Origin: Acinetobacter lwoffii
GTDB lineage: Bacteria; Pseudomonadota; Gammaproteobacteria; Pseudomonadales; Moraxellaceae
NCBI RefSeq assembly: GCF_024129355.1
Contig: NZ_JAMXXP010000011.1
Coordinates: forward strand, 1-64,000
DNA length: 64,000 nucleotides
Reading direction: 5' to 3'
Each line of letters begins with the position of its first letter. The stretch's first letter is position 1. The notes under the pieces were generated by a model. That model saw nothing but the letters and a program-made list of their open reading frames with translations, did no database searches and was not told where the DNA came from. The position numbers were made by a program, and so were the translations under genes. Shown one piece after another: positions 18,266 to 26,159 of the stretch.

Positions 18266-19075
18266 TTAGAATTCTTTTTTATCGCCAGTACGTACATGCG
18301 TGGTATAGAGCGCCAGACCTGTCAGTGCCAGACCACCCACCAGATTCCCCTGTGCCACCGGTAATTCATTCCACAAGAAATAGTCTGTAATCGAGAAATC
18401 ACCGCCCATCATCATGGCAAATGGGAACAGGAACATATTCACCACTGAATGTTCAAAGCCCATGGCGAAAAACAGCATGATTGGCATCCACATCGCAATG
18501 AATTTGCCGCTGACCGTGGTCGACATCATGGCACCAATTACCCCGAGTGATACCATCCAGTTACACAGCATGCCGCGGATAAAAATTGTCATCCAGCCAG
18601 CAAAGCCATATTCGGCATAGCCCAAAGTCCGGTCTTCCCCAATATGGGCAATTTTCACCCCGACCGCGTTCGGTTCAGCTGCGAAGCCCATGGTATAGAC
18701 TGCGGCCATCAACACTGCCACGGTTAAACATCCGGCAAAGTTACCTAAAAAAACCAGTCCCCAGTTTTTTAAAATACGTGACCACGTTACCCCAGGACGT
18801 TTATCTAGCCAGGCTAATGGAGTCAATACAAATACCCCAGTGAGCAGGTCATAGCCCAAGAGATACAACATGCAGAAACCGACTGGAAATAGCAGCGCAC
18901 CGATCAGTGGCACCCCTGTTTGTACCGCAATCGTCACGGCAAATACTGCTGCCAGTGCCAGAATTGCGCCTGCCATAAACGCACGAATTAAAACATCACG
19001 CGTGGCCATATGAAGTTTTGCCTCACCGGCATCGACCACTTTTTTTGCAAACTCTGCAGGAGCAAGATAAGCCAT
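18266..19075 (-). CDS. Formate/nitrite transporter family channel
   Basis: A 269-residue FNT-family channel with six membrane segments. Family signatures include FMAGAILALAAVFAV near the start, GNFAGCLTVAVLMA at about residue 120 and the GFEHSVVNMFLFPFAM segment that carries the conserved His of the pore. It moves nitrite (or formate) across the inner membrane; the sigma-54 promoter and NasT-type leader of this gene favour nitrite in nitrogen assimilation. It is the first gene of a unit that continues into the PP2C-kinase. The ATG at 19075 is preceded by AAGGGGATAAAAAT, a good ribosome site. Confidence 0.92.
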   Translation of the reverse strand: MAYLAPAEFAKKVVDAGEAKLHMATRDVLIRAFMAGAILALAAVFAVTIAVQTGVPLIGALLFPVGFCMLYLLGYDLLTGVFVLTPLAWLDKRPGVTWSRILKNWGLVFLGNFAGCLTVAVLMAAVYTMGFAAEPNAVGVKIAHIGEDRTLGYAEYGFAGWMTIFIRGMLCNWMVSLGVIGAMMSTTVSGKFIAMWMPIMLFFAMGFEHSVVNMFLFPFAMMMGGDFSITDYFLWNELPVAQGNLVGGLALTGLALYTTHVRTGDKKEF

Positions 19076-19118
19076 ATTTTTATCCCCTTTATATAAATTA
19101 CTTGCCTGTTTGCAAATA

Positions 19119-19156
19119 AAAGACGCCTAAGGTCTATTTCAACCCTAGGCGTCTTT
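19119..19156 (-). terminator. Leader terminator (attenuator) of the FNT gene
   Basis: On the minus strand AAAGACGCCTA and TAGGCGTCTTT form an 11-bp stem with a 16-base loop followed by TTTATTTG, all inside the untranslated leader. Its 5' arm overlaps the second NasT-type hairpin, so the two structures exclude each other, as expected for antitermination. Confidence 0.85.
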
Positions 19157-19204
19157 GCCTTGCATTATTCAAACAGATCAATTGTGTCATGGCGCCGTTG
19201 CCAT
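19147..19204 (-). promoter_or_regulatory. ANTAR (NasT) RNA element in FNT leader
   Basis: Two hairpins with six-base loops: ATGGC-AACGGC-GCCAT (19204-19189) and AGGC-AAAGAC-GCCT (19160-19147). Both loops have A at position 1 and G at position 4, the rule for RNA targets of ANTAR proteins. NasT, an ANTAR protein, is encoded at 36.5 kb. The second hairpin overlaps the attenuator. Confidence 0.8.
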
Positions 19205-19220
19205 ATTTAATATAGATAAA

Positions 19221-19236
19221 AGCAAATAGCATGCCA
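19221..19236 (-). promoter_or_regulatory. Sigma-54 promoter of FNT gene
   Basis: TGGCATGCTATTTGCT on the minus strand matches TGGCAYG-N4-TTGCW completely. The predicted start, about 19210, puts the first NasT-type hairpin at the very beginning of the RNA. Confidence 0.85.
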
Positions 19237-19300
19237 TATATTTTAAATGTCTAATGAAAATCATATAAATTATTTTAAAATTTAATCCTAATAATTATAT

Positions 19301-19316
19301 TGGCACAATCTCTGCA
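19301..19316 (+). promoter_or_regulatory. Sigma-54 promoter of cynS
   Basis: TGGCACAATCTCTGCA has the invariant -24 GG and -12 GC with correct spacing. The predicted start at about 19327 leaves a 35-nt leader to cynS with no hairpin element. Confidence 0.75.
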
Positions 19317-19361
19317 TTATCTATAACGGTCATTTTTTAAATATAGCTATTGGAGAAGATT

Positions 19362-19811
19362 ATGATTAGCCATCGTCAACAAGTGACAGACATGATTATT
19401 TCAGCGAAAGTTTTAAAGTCTATCAAATGGGCAGATGTCGCTGAAGCTATAGGCCTTTCTAAAGAATGGGTGACAGCCGCATGTTTGGGTCAGATGGCTT
19501 TTAATAAAGAACAGGCAGAAAAAATTGGTGAAATATTTGGATTGACTGATGAAGCCATCGCCTGGCTGCAAATCGTACCCTATAAAGGTTCTCTGCCAAC
19601 TAGCGTGCCGACAGATCCGCTGATTTATCGCTGGTATGAGGTGGTCAGCGTCTATGGTATGACCATTAAAGAACTCATCCATGAAGAATTCGGAGATGGG
19701 ATTATGAGTGCAATTGATTTCAGTATGGATATTCAACGTGAGAATAATCCAAACGGAGATCGGGTGAATGTCGTATTATCCGGAAAGTTTTTACCTTATA
19801 AAACTTATTAA
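19362..19811 (+). CDS. cynS: Cyanate hydratase (cyanase)
   Basis: A 149-residue cyanase that converts cyanate and bicarbonate to ammonia and CO2, supplying nitrogen. The N-terminal helical region (residues about 1-80) is DNA-binding-like, as in all cyanases. The catalytic domain carries the Arg and Glu of YRWYEVVSVYG and the Ser of MSAIDFSMD, equivalent to Arg96, Glu99 and Ser122 of E. coli CynS. The C terminus LSGKFLPYKTY is typical. The ATG at 19362 is preceded by TTGGAGAAGATT (good GGAG site); the upstream TTG at 19350 is rejected. It stands alone, divergent from the nitrite channel, with its own sigma-54 promoter and terminator. Confidence 0.95.
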   Translation: MISHRQQVTDMIISAKVLKSIKWADVAEAIGLSKEWVTAACLGQMAFNKEQAEKIGEIFGLTDEAIAWLQIVPYKGSLPTSVPTDPLIYRWYEVVSVYGMTIKELIHEEFGDGIMSAIDFSMDIQRENNPNGDRVNVVLSGKFLPYKTY

Positions 19812-19828
19812 TCCCCCACTATAAGCAT

Positions 19829-19860
19829 AAAAGCCATTATTAAAATGGCTTTTATTTTAT
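19829..19860 (+). terminator. Intrinsic terminator of cynS
   Basis: AAAAGCCATT/AATGGCTTTT, a 10-bp stem with 5-base loop, followed by a T-rich tract. Confidence 0.85.
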
Positions 19861-20039
19861 CTGCACTTATTAAATTTATTTAGAATGATTATTAAAAGAC
19901 ATATAATTTTTTCATCTAAAATTAAATTTATAAACTATAAATACTTTTATTTTTATTCGATGAATTCAATCACCCTGTACTTTTTAAATAATACTTTCCC
20001 ATCCTGAATATTGAGTTCATCATTTTATTATTGAGTTAG

Positions 20040-20073
20040 TAAAAACAACAAAAAGGATATTGCTACCCTTTTT
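20040..20073 (-). terminator. Probable terminator of the nitrate transporter gene
   Basis: AAAAAGG/CCTTTTT stem with a 10-base loop, then GTTGTTTTT on the minus strand, 30 bases after the transporter stop. Confidence 0.55.
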
Positions 20074-20103
20074 GTCAATTCATTTTATATCAGGGCGTGT
20101 ATG

Positions 20104-21453
20104 TTATTGCTGTACTTCCGCCAGATGACGTTCAGTCACGGCCTGTTCATATAACAGCTGTTCTTTTTCTTTATGTTCGACAGAGAAGCGGATCATCAAC
20201 ACACAACTTGCAGCAATCACCACCAAGCCACCCAGTACCATCAAAGTGGTTTGAATATCCAGCATCCCTTTTAACAGGAACCCCGCAGCCACCGCGCCGA
20301 CATTGCCACCTGCTCCAATAATACCAGCCACACCACCCAAGGCATCACGGTCGATAAAGGGTACTAGTGCATAGGTTGCACCACATGCCATATGAGTAAA
20401 CAAGGCAAATATAGTCATCGCCATGATCGCCAAGGTCGCGCTGTTCATTTGCGAAAATAGAATAAGAAACAGACCTTCCAGCATGATCAAGGCAAACAGG
20501 ACTTTGGTTCGACCATCCAGACCTTTTTGAATCGCGACTTTGTCTGAAACAATACCTCCCAAGGCACGGGCAAACAATGCCAGTAAACCAAAAATCCCGG
20601 CTGCCATGCCTGCTTCTTTTAGGCCAAACTGAAAGTTGTCGACAAAGTACAAGGCAATAATATTATGGATAAAAATTTCAATACCAAAACAGGCAGCATA
20701 AGCCCCAAATAGAATCCAGACACGGTAGTTACGTGCGGCATGCATTAAGATGGCAAGGCCGCCTTTTTTATCGCTACCGACAGAAATACCTTGCGCACGA
20801 AGTTCTTTAAAATTGCCTTGTGGACAGTCTTGGGTGAATTTCCAGTACAGTACACCGACAATTATCATCAGAATGCCCGGCACCAGAAGCGCAATTCTCC
20901 ATCCCATCGCCTGTTCTACACCGAACATTACCAAAGCAGCCAGCATTAAAGGCATCAGGGCTTGAGTCGCACCGCCACCGGCATTCCCCCAGCCTGCTGT
21001 AGTCGCATTTGCCGTTCCCACGACATTCGGCGCAAACATGATACTGGTATGATATTGAGTGATGACAAAACTGGCACCGATGGCGCCAATCAATAAACGG
21101 AAAAACAAGAAAGATTCATAACTGTTGGCCGACGCCACACCAAACACCGGAATACTGCCAATAATCAGTAAGGCGGTATAGGTTTTACGCGGACCGTATT
21201 TATCACACAATGGCCCTACGATCAGACGCACCAGAATGGTAATGGCGACTGCGGCAATATTGATATTGGCGATCTGCTCTTTGGTCAGGCTGAATTCACC
21301 GGCAATCACTGGCATTAACGGTGCACAGGCAAACCACGCAAAGAAACAGACAAAAAAAGCGAGCCAACTCATATGGAAGGCCCGCATCGCTGAACTACTG
21401 AAGTTAAATAGACTTATTTTTGTTGCTTTATTGAGACTTGTATTTGAAGACAT
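20104..21453 (-). CDS. NarK/NasA-type nitrate/nitrite MFS transporter
   Basis: A 449-residue, 12-helix major-facilitator transporter for nitrate/nitrite. Both nitrate-signature motifs are visible: GWGNAGGGATQALMPLM (about residue 150) and GIIGAGGNVGAVAAG (about 390). The start is placed at ATG 21453, six bases after AAGGAA; longer starts at 21459 or 21501 have no usable ribosome site. It has its own sigma-54 promoter and a NasT-type double hairpin in a leader of about 120 nt. It lies downstream of the long nirB-to-modC gene series, separated from modC by a non-coding stretch. Uptake of nitrate for NasA is the likely role. Confidence 0.94.
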   Translation of the reverse strand: MSSNTSLNKATKISLFNFSSSAMRAFHMSWLAFFVCFFAWFACAPLMPVIAGEFSLTKEQIANINIAAVAITILVRLIVGPLCDKYGPRKTYTALLIIGSIPVFGVASANSYESFLFFRLLIGAIGASFVITQYHTSIMFAPNVVGTANATTAGWGNAGGGATQALMPLMLAALVMFGVEQAMGWRIALLVPGILMIIVGVLYWKFTQDCPQGNFKELRAQGISVGSDKKGGLAILMHAARNYRVWILFGAYAACFGIEIFIHNIIALYFVDNFQFGLKEAGMAAGIFGLLALFARALGGIVSDKVAIQKGLDGRTKVLFALIMLEGLFLILFSQMNSATLAIMAMTIFALFTHMACGATYALVPFIDRDALGGVAGIIGAGGNVGAVAAGFLLKGMLDIQTTLMVLGGLVVIAASCVLMIRFSVEHKEKEQLLYEQAVTERHLAEVQQ

Positions 21454-21524
21454 AGCCATTTCCTTACCAGAACTGAACGTATTTAAGTCACTGTGATGCA
21501 CAAGGCATATCAGTAACGATCAGA

Positions 21525-21569
21525 ACGGACGTCATTGGCCGTCATACAAATGTAGAGTCTTCTTTGACT
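21525..21569 (-). promoter_or_regulatory. ANTAR (NasT) RNA element in nitrate-transporter leader
   Basis: Hairpin 1 is AGTC-AAAGAA-GACT (21569-21556). Hairpin 2 (21542-21525) has ACGG/CCGT, one C-T mismatch, a C-G pair and the loop AATGAC. Both loops have A1 and G4. The second hairpin and the flanking bases CCGTTCTGATCG are shared with the nirB leader. No clear T-run terminator follows. Confidence 0.75.
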
Positions 21570-21582
21570 TTAATTAGATATA

Positions 21583-21598
21583 TGCATAGGTCATGCCA
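21583..21598 (-). promoter_or_regulatory. Sigma-54 promoter of nitrate transporter
   Basis: TGGCATGACCTATGCA on the minus strand has the GG/GC pair of a -24/-12 promoter. The predicted start, about 21572, is three bases before the first hairpin. Confidence 0.8.
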
Positions 21599-21783
21599 GA
21601 TTATTTTTAACATAAAATAAACTATTCTTTTATATAAAATAATTTTTATTTCACTTTCAAATTTAGACTTTTCTTTCTTAAAAATAGAGAGAAAAATAGA
21701 TATCTTCTGAGAAATTATGAGCAAAACAGCGATAGGATGACCTGCCCGGAGTCATTGCTGGTTTAAATCGGTGCAGGGCTGAA

Positions 21784-22425
21784 TCAAATAATTTTTCCCT
21801 TTTCAAAATGCAGCAGTTGTGCCTGTAAATACGCCACTTCATCTACATGATGAGTCACATAAATCATGGGTAAATCTGTTTGATGAATCACAATTTTCAG
21901 AAAAGGTAAAATCTGGTTTTTCAGCTTTTGATCCAGTCCATTTAAAGGCTCATCCAAAAGTAATAGGTCGGGAGAAGATAAAAGTGCACGACCGATAGAA
22001 ACGCGCTGTGCCTGTCCACCAGAAAGCTGATGCGCCCGATGCCGAAGTAGTGGCTTTAATTCGAGTAACTCCACAATGTCTTCAAACGTAAATTTCTGCT
22101 GACCTTTATTTTTTATATTTAGCTGTTCTGCATATTTCAAATTCTGCATGACATTCAGATGCGGAAACAGTAGGGCTTGCTGAAAAATCAGGGCAATTTT
22201 TCTTTGATGAACAGGAATATTCAGTTTCTGCTGATGATCAAATAATATTTTTTGCTGAAAATGAATAAAGCCTTGTGATGGTTTTAATAGCCCTGCAATA
22301 TTTTTTAAAAAGGTGCTTTTCCCACTTCCTGAGGCTCCCACAATACCAATCAATTGTGTCTGCATATCCAGACTGGCCTGTAGCTGGAAATTTGCGTAAT
22401 TAAACTGAAAATCACACTTCAGCAT
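21784..22425 (-). CDS. modC: Molybdate ABC transporter ATPase
   Basis: A 213-residue ABC ATPase. Walker A is GASGSGKST, the signature is LSGGQAQRVSIGRAL, Walker B is LLLLDEPLNGLD and the H-loop is in VTHHVDE. It energises molybdate uptake with ModB and ModA. The ATG at 22425 follows a strong GGAGGG site inside the end of modB and gives a normal N terminus (MLKCDFQFNY); the longer frame from 22476 is rejected. It is short: the C-terminal TOBE (molybdate-binding) domain of standard ModC (about 350 residues) is missing. It is the last gene of the series that begins at nirB. Confidence 0.9.
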   Translation of the reverse strand: MLKCDFQFNYANFQLQASLDMQTQLIGIVGASGSGKSTFLKNIAGLLKPSQGFIHFQQKILFDHQQKLNIPVHQRKIALIFQQALLFPHLNVMQNLKYAEQLNIKNKGQQKFTFEDIVELLELKPLLRHRAHQLSGGQAQRVSIGRALLSSPDLLLLDEPLNGLDQKLKNQILPFLKIVIHQTDLPMIYVTHHVDEVAYLQAQLLHFEKGKII

Positions 22426-22426
22426 C

Positions 22427-23110
22427 TTAGCCCTCCAATTTACGTTGATACTTCTGCATGATCCAGTAATTTGCAATCAAGGCTGAAAAAGCCAGAATCA
22501 AAGATAAAATGACCAAACGCATAGCCATACTTTCTCCATCAGGCTGTTGTAACAGGCTATAAATGGCGATGGGAATGGTACGGGTTTCTTCTGGAATATT
22601 GCCAACAAAGGTAATCGTGGCACCAAATTCTCCCAGACTGCGGCTGAAACATAAAATGCTGCCGATTAAAATTCCAGGCAAAGCCAGAGGCAGGCTAATG
22701 CTACAGAATACCCGCCATGGTGTGGCGCCCAAAGATCCTGCCACCTGTTCTAACTGCCGGTTGATCATTTGAAAAGACAAGCGAATTGGTTGAACCATTA
22801 AAGAAAATGCCACAATCATTGCTGCCAGTACCGCACCTTTCCAGTTAAATATCAGCTGAATTCCCCATTTATGTAGATATTGCCCCAGCATACCCTGATG
22901 ACCAAATAGCAGGAGCAGAAGATAGCCCAGTACTACCGGCGGTAGCACCATAGGCATCTGCAATATTGCCTCTACGAGAAATTTGGCCCTGAATTCATAA
23001 CGCGCCAGTAACCATGCTACGGCGATCGCAAATGGCAGACACACCGCTGTGGCAAAGCCCGCTACTTTGGCTGAAAGCGCTAAGGCACTCAGTTCTTCTG
23101 GTGTAAGCAT
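22427..23110 (-). CDS. modB: Molybdate ABC transporter permease
   Basis: A 227-residue inner-membrane permease with five to six helices. The ABC-contact loop EQVAGSLGATPWRVFCSISLP (about residues 140-160) and SRSLGEFGATITFVGN are characteristic of ModB. It pairs with the modC ATPase, whose start lies two bases after the modB stop, and with ModA encoded immediately upstream (6-base gap). Its place after the molybdenum-cofactor genes fits the need for molybdate by the nitrate reductase NasA. Confidence 0.94.
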   Translation of the reverse strand: MLTPEELSALALSAKVAGFATAVCLPFAIAVAWLLARYEFRAKFLVEAILQMPMVLPPVVLGYLLLLLFGHQGMLGQYLHKWGIQLIFNWKGAVLAAMIVAFSLMVQPIRLSFQMINRQLEQVAGSLGATPWRVFCSISLPLALPGILIGSILCFSRSLGEFGATITFVGNIPEETRTIPIAIYSLLQQPDGESMAMRLVILSLILAFSALIANYWIMQKYQRKLEG

Positions 23111-23116
23111 GAGCAG

Positions 23117-23890
23117 TTAGCCTACCTTAAGCTTAAAACCATATTTCTGGAAAATCTGCCTGGCCCTTGGACTCGTCTGGATAAATTCAGAAAATTGGAC
23201 TGCTGCCTGATTTTTCTGGCCCTGCCGGGTTAAAGCAATCGGATACACAATCGGACGATGTGTTCTGGCTGGAAACACCCCCGAAATTTTAACTTTTTTA
23301 CTCATCAAGGCATCAGTTCTATACACAATACCGACCTGACATTCGCCACGTTCTACAAATGCGAGAGTTGAACGGACGCTATCCGTACCGACAATTCTGC
23401 CTCGAAGCTGATTCAACCAGCCCAGCCCGGTTAAGCTTTGTTTGGCATATTTTCCAGCAGGCACCGATTCCATTTGTCCGGTACATAAATAACCCTGAAA
23501 GGCTTTAGCAAAATTAAAGTCAGCTGACATTTTAAAATGATTTTTTTGCTGAATAGAACTAATCAATACGAGTTCATTCAAAAGCATAGGTCGAATCTGA
23601 CCGATCTGAATTTTTTGTTTCTTGATCAGATCATTCATCCAGTCTAGGTCTGCAGAGAAAAATAGATCACTGCTCGCTCCCGCCGCAATTTGTTTCGCCA
23701 ATACCGAAGACGCAGCAAAAACCGGAACGATCTGGATGTCCCGATGCTGTTGCTCATATAGTCTGGAAATATCAGTAATCGCATTGGTCAGGCTGGCTGC
23801 GGCATATATTTTAACTGTTTCGGCATACAGCATGGGGCTAGTCAACAGCACGCCAGTGAGTAGAACTTTGAATAAATCCATCTTTCTCAT
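23117..23890 (-). CDS. modA: Molybdate-binding periplasmic protein
   Basis: A 257-residue periplasmic binding protein with a signal peptide (MRKMDLFKVLLTGVLLTS, cleavage near LYA). Then comes the ModA start VKIYAAASLTNAITD, in which the Ser contacts the oxyanion, plus VFAASSVLAKQIAAGASSDLFFSAD and GTDSVRSTLAFVERGECQVGIVYRTDA. It captures molybdate for ModBC. The ATG at 23890 is preferred because the longer frame to 23998 lacks a secretion signal at its N terminus and overlaps moeA. The moeA stop lies 38 bases upstream. Confidence 0.93.
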   Translation of the reverse strand: MRKMDLFKVLLTGVLLTSPMLYAETVKIYAAASLTNAITDISRLYEQQHRDIQIVPVFAASSVLAKQIAAGASSDLFFSADLDWMNDLIKKQKIQIGQIRPMLLNELVLISSIQQKNHFKMSADFNFAKAFQGYLCTGQMESVPAGKYAKQSLTGLGWLNQLRGRIVGTDSVRSTLAFVERGECQVGIVYRTDALMSKKVKISGVFPARTHRPIVYPIALTRQGQKNQAAVQFSEFIQTSPRARQIFQKYGFKLKVG

Positions 23891-23928
23891 TCTATGTGAT
23901 TCGAATATTGAGAATTGCGACAGGCATT

Positions 23929-25170
23929 TCAAATCAGTAAACCTTGTACCACATGCCCGGCTTGGATTTCTGTTGCTGCCGGAATACGTACCAGACAATT
24001 GGCCTGCATCAGATTACTCAACATATGCGACTGCTGTTTCGCCAGGCTTTTGAGCTTTAAAGTACCCTGATCAAATTCTGCAGCCATTCTTAAAAAACGT
24101 TCACGTGCATCCGCTTTCAAATCATGTGTCATTACCGCACTAAGCCATGCAGGTGACTGCTTTTGCCCTTGTAAGGCATTCAGTAAAGTTGCCGTATAGA
24201 TTTGCATCCCGACATACACAGCAGCCGGATTTCCCGGCAAACCCAAGAGATAACAGTAACCTTGATCATCTCGACGATACTTGGCAAATAACATCGGTTT
24301 TCCGGGCTTCTGCTTCACTTTCCAGAAAATCTGCTCAAAACCCTGCTCCAGGGCAACAGGACGAATGAAATCATAATCACCCACCGAAACCCCGCCTGTG
24401 GTCAATATGAAGTCGTATTGGTTTTTAAGACGATGTATTAACGTTTGCAGCTCATACTCATTATCTGAAACATGCAGAATATCTACGTTTTGACCCTGTG
24501 ATTGAAACCAGGCCTGAATCAGTGGAGCATTGGCGTCAAAGATTTTTCCGGAATTCAGGTCTTCAATGCTGGAAGCGACTTCATCTCCAGTAATCACAAC
24601 AGCAATTTTAGGATAACGATAGACTGAAACCTGCTTTACGCCTGCCATGCTCAAAGCTGCAATTGCACCTACATGCAGTTTTTGACCTGCATCTGCCAGA
24701 CGCTGCCCTTGTGCGATTTCCTCGCCTGCATCACGTATATCCGTATGAGGCTTTAGGTCTGTTGTAATAATGATTTGATTGGCATGGCATTTGACAATTT
24801 CCTGACGGGCGACCGTTGTAGTTCCTGCTGGAATCCTGGCACCGGTAAAAATCCGGACCGCCTGACCTGGCCGCAGTTCAATTTCAGTACTTTGCCCTGC
24901 CCGAATCTCTCCAATGAGTTCAAAAGTGCTGTGAGCACTAACATTTTCTGCACTGCAGAGCGCATAGCCATCTACAGCACTTTGTGAAAACAGCGGCAAT
25001 GGAATGGCCGAATCAATCGCTTCTGCCAGATAGCGATTCAGAGCCTGAGCCAGCGGCAGGCTTTCAGTTGCCAACATATGCGTCTGCTCAAGTATCATCT
25101 GTAGTGCCTGATCAACAGAAATCAGTCCCGGCTCAGCACCGCAGGCTGAATGCGATAGTGTCTGATTCAT
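23929..25170 (-). CDS. moeA: Molybdopterin molybdotransferase
   Basis: A 413-residue MoeA that inserts molybdate into adenylylated molybdopterin. It has the N-terminal SAVDGYAL motif (about residue 64), the GEIRAGQ and RIFTGARIPAG segments, the MoaB-like domain with TTGGVSVGDYDF and the LPGNPAAVYVG region, followed by the C-terminal barrel domain (RFLRMA). Its ATG overlaps the moaCB stop by four bases (ATGA), implying translational coupling. Length and motifs are complete. Confidence 0.95.
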   Translation of the reverse strand: MNQTLSHSACGAEPGLISVDQALQMILEQTHMLATESLPLAQALNRYLAEAIDSAIPLPLFSQSAVDGYALCSAENVSAHSTFELIGEIRAGQSTEIELRPGQAVRIFTGARIPAGTTTVARQEIVKCHANQIIITTDLKPHTDIRDAGEEIAQGQRLADAGQKLHVGAIAALSMAGVKQVSVYRYPKIAVVITGDEVASSIEDLNSGKIFDANAPLIQAWFQSQGQNVDILHVSDNEYELQTLIHRLKNQYDFILTTGGVSVGDYDFIRPVALEQGFEQIFWKVKQKPGKPMLFAKYRRDDQGYCYLLGLPGNPAAVYVGMQIYTATLLNALQGQKQSPAWLSAVMTHDLKADARERFLRMAAEFDQGTLKLKSLAKQQSHMLSNLMQANCLVRIPAATEIQAGHVVQGLLI

Positions 25171-26090
25171 TGATAACCTCCCGTATGTGGGATATTTTTT
25201 TGCACATCAAACAAGTGCACCAACGCTGGAAGTACCGCGATCAGGGATTCTTTTGCACCCTGCCGACTTCCTGGCAGGGTCATCACCAGACTGTTCTCAA
25301 TATAGCCAGCCACGCCACGGCTTAATGCCGCATAAGGGGTACGTTTTTGCCCAAAACTTCGTGAAGCTTCCATCAAACCGGGAATTTCCCGTTGCAGCAA
25401 AGGTTGCAGGGTTTCGACCGTCAGGTCTTTAGGACCCAATCCAGTACCGCCCACAGTTAGAATCAGCGGATACTGATTTTTCTGCTGTTCAATCAGGGTC
25501 AAGAGCTGTTCTGGGTTATCGGGAATGACCTGATAACTAATAGAATCAAAATTGGCCTCTTGCAAAATTTCCAGTACGTTTTGTCCGGCAGTGTCCGGCT
25601 TTTTGCTTGATGCAACAGTATCGGACAGCACAATAACTGAAGCGGAAAGACTCTCTTTAAGTACGCGGGTAAAATGTGATTTTCCACCTTTTTTCTGCTG
25701 CAACCTGCATTGATCCAGCGACAAATCTTCCGGTTCACAATGCGGTTTCAGCATGTCATACAAGGTCAGACCCGCCAGACTGACCGCTGTCAAAGCTTCC
25801 ATTTCCACACCAGTGGGTCCAATGGTTTCCACGGTAGCAATAATTTCGACATGCGCGTCAAACAGTTCATATTCCACATCGGCACGATAAATCGGCAATG
25901 GATGGCAGAGTGGAATCAGCTCATCGGTCCGTTTGGCACCCAGAATGCCTGCAATACGTGCTGTTTTCAGGGCATCCCCTTTTTCGGTATTGCCATTACG
26001 CAGCAACTCAATGCAATGTGGCGGTGCATGCAGGATTCCAGTGGCAATTGCTGTACGGTAACTTTCTGCTTTCATCCCTACATTTTTCAT
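25167..26090 (-). CDS. moaCB: MoaC-MoaB fusion, molybdenum cofactor biosynthesis
   Basis: A 307-residue bifunctional protein. The MoaC domain (about residues 1-150) carries KGDALKTARIAGILGAKRT, LIPLCHPL, VEMEALTAVSLAGLTLYDM and GGKS, and makes cyclic pyranopterin monophosphate. The MoaB/MogA domain (about 155-300) carries SDTVASSKKPDTAG, TVGGTGLGPKDLT and ALSRGVAGY, and adenylylates molybdopterin. The N terminus starts directly at NVGMKAESYRTA, a few residues shorter than usual MoaC, because an in-frame stop lies two codons upstream. It sits between moaE (69-base gap) and moeA (4-base overlap). Confidence 0.93.
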   Translation of the reverse strand: MKNVGMKAESYRTAIATGILHAPPHCIELLRNGNTEKGDALKTARIAGILGAKRTDELIPLCHPLPIYRADVEYELFDAHVEIIATVETIGPTGVEMEALTAVSLAGLTLYDMLKPHCEPEDLSLDQCRLQQKKGGKSHFTRVLKESLSASVIVLSDTVASSKKPDTAGQNVLEILQEANFDSISYQVIPDNPEQLLTLIEQQKNQYPLILTVGGTGLGPKDLTVETLQPLLQREIPGLMEASRSFGQKRTPYAALSRGVAGYIENSLVMTLPGSRQGAKESLIAVLPALVHLFDVQKNIPHTGGYQ

Positions 26091-26159
26091 GATTCATCCC
26101 AGGCTAATTTTTAAAATCTGTTTAAAGTGATTCACCTTATTCATCCTCATTGGACGCAT

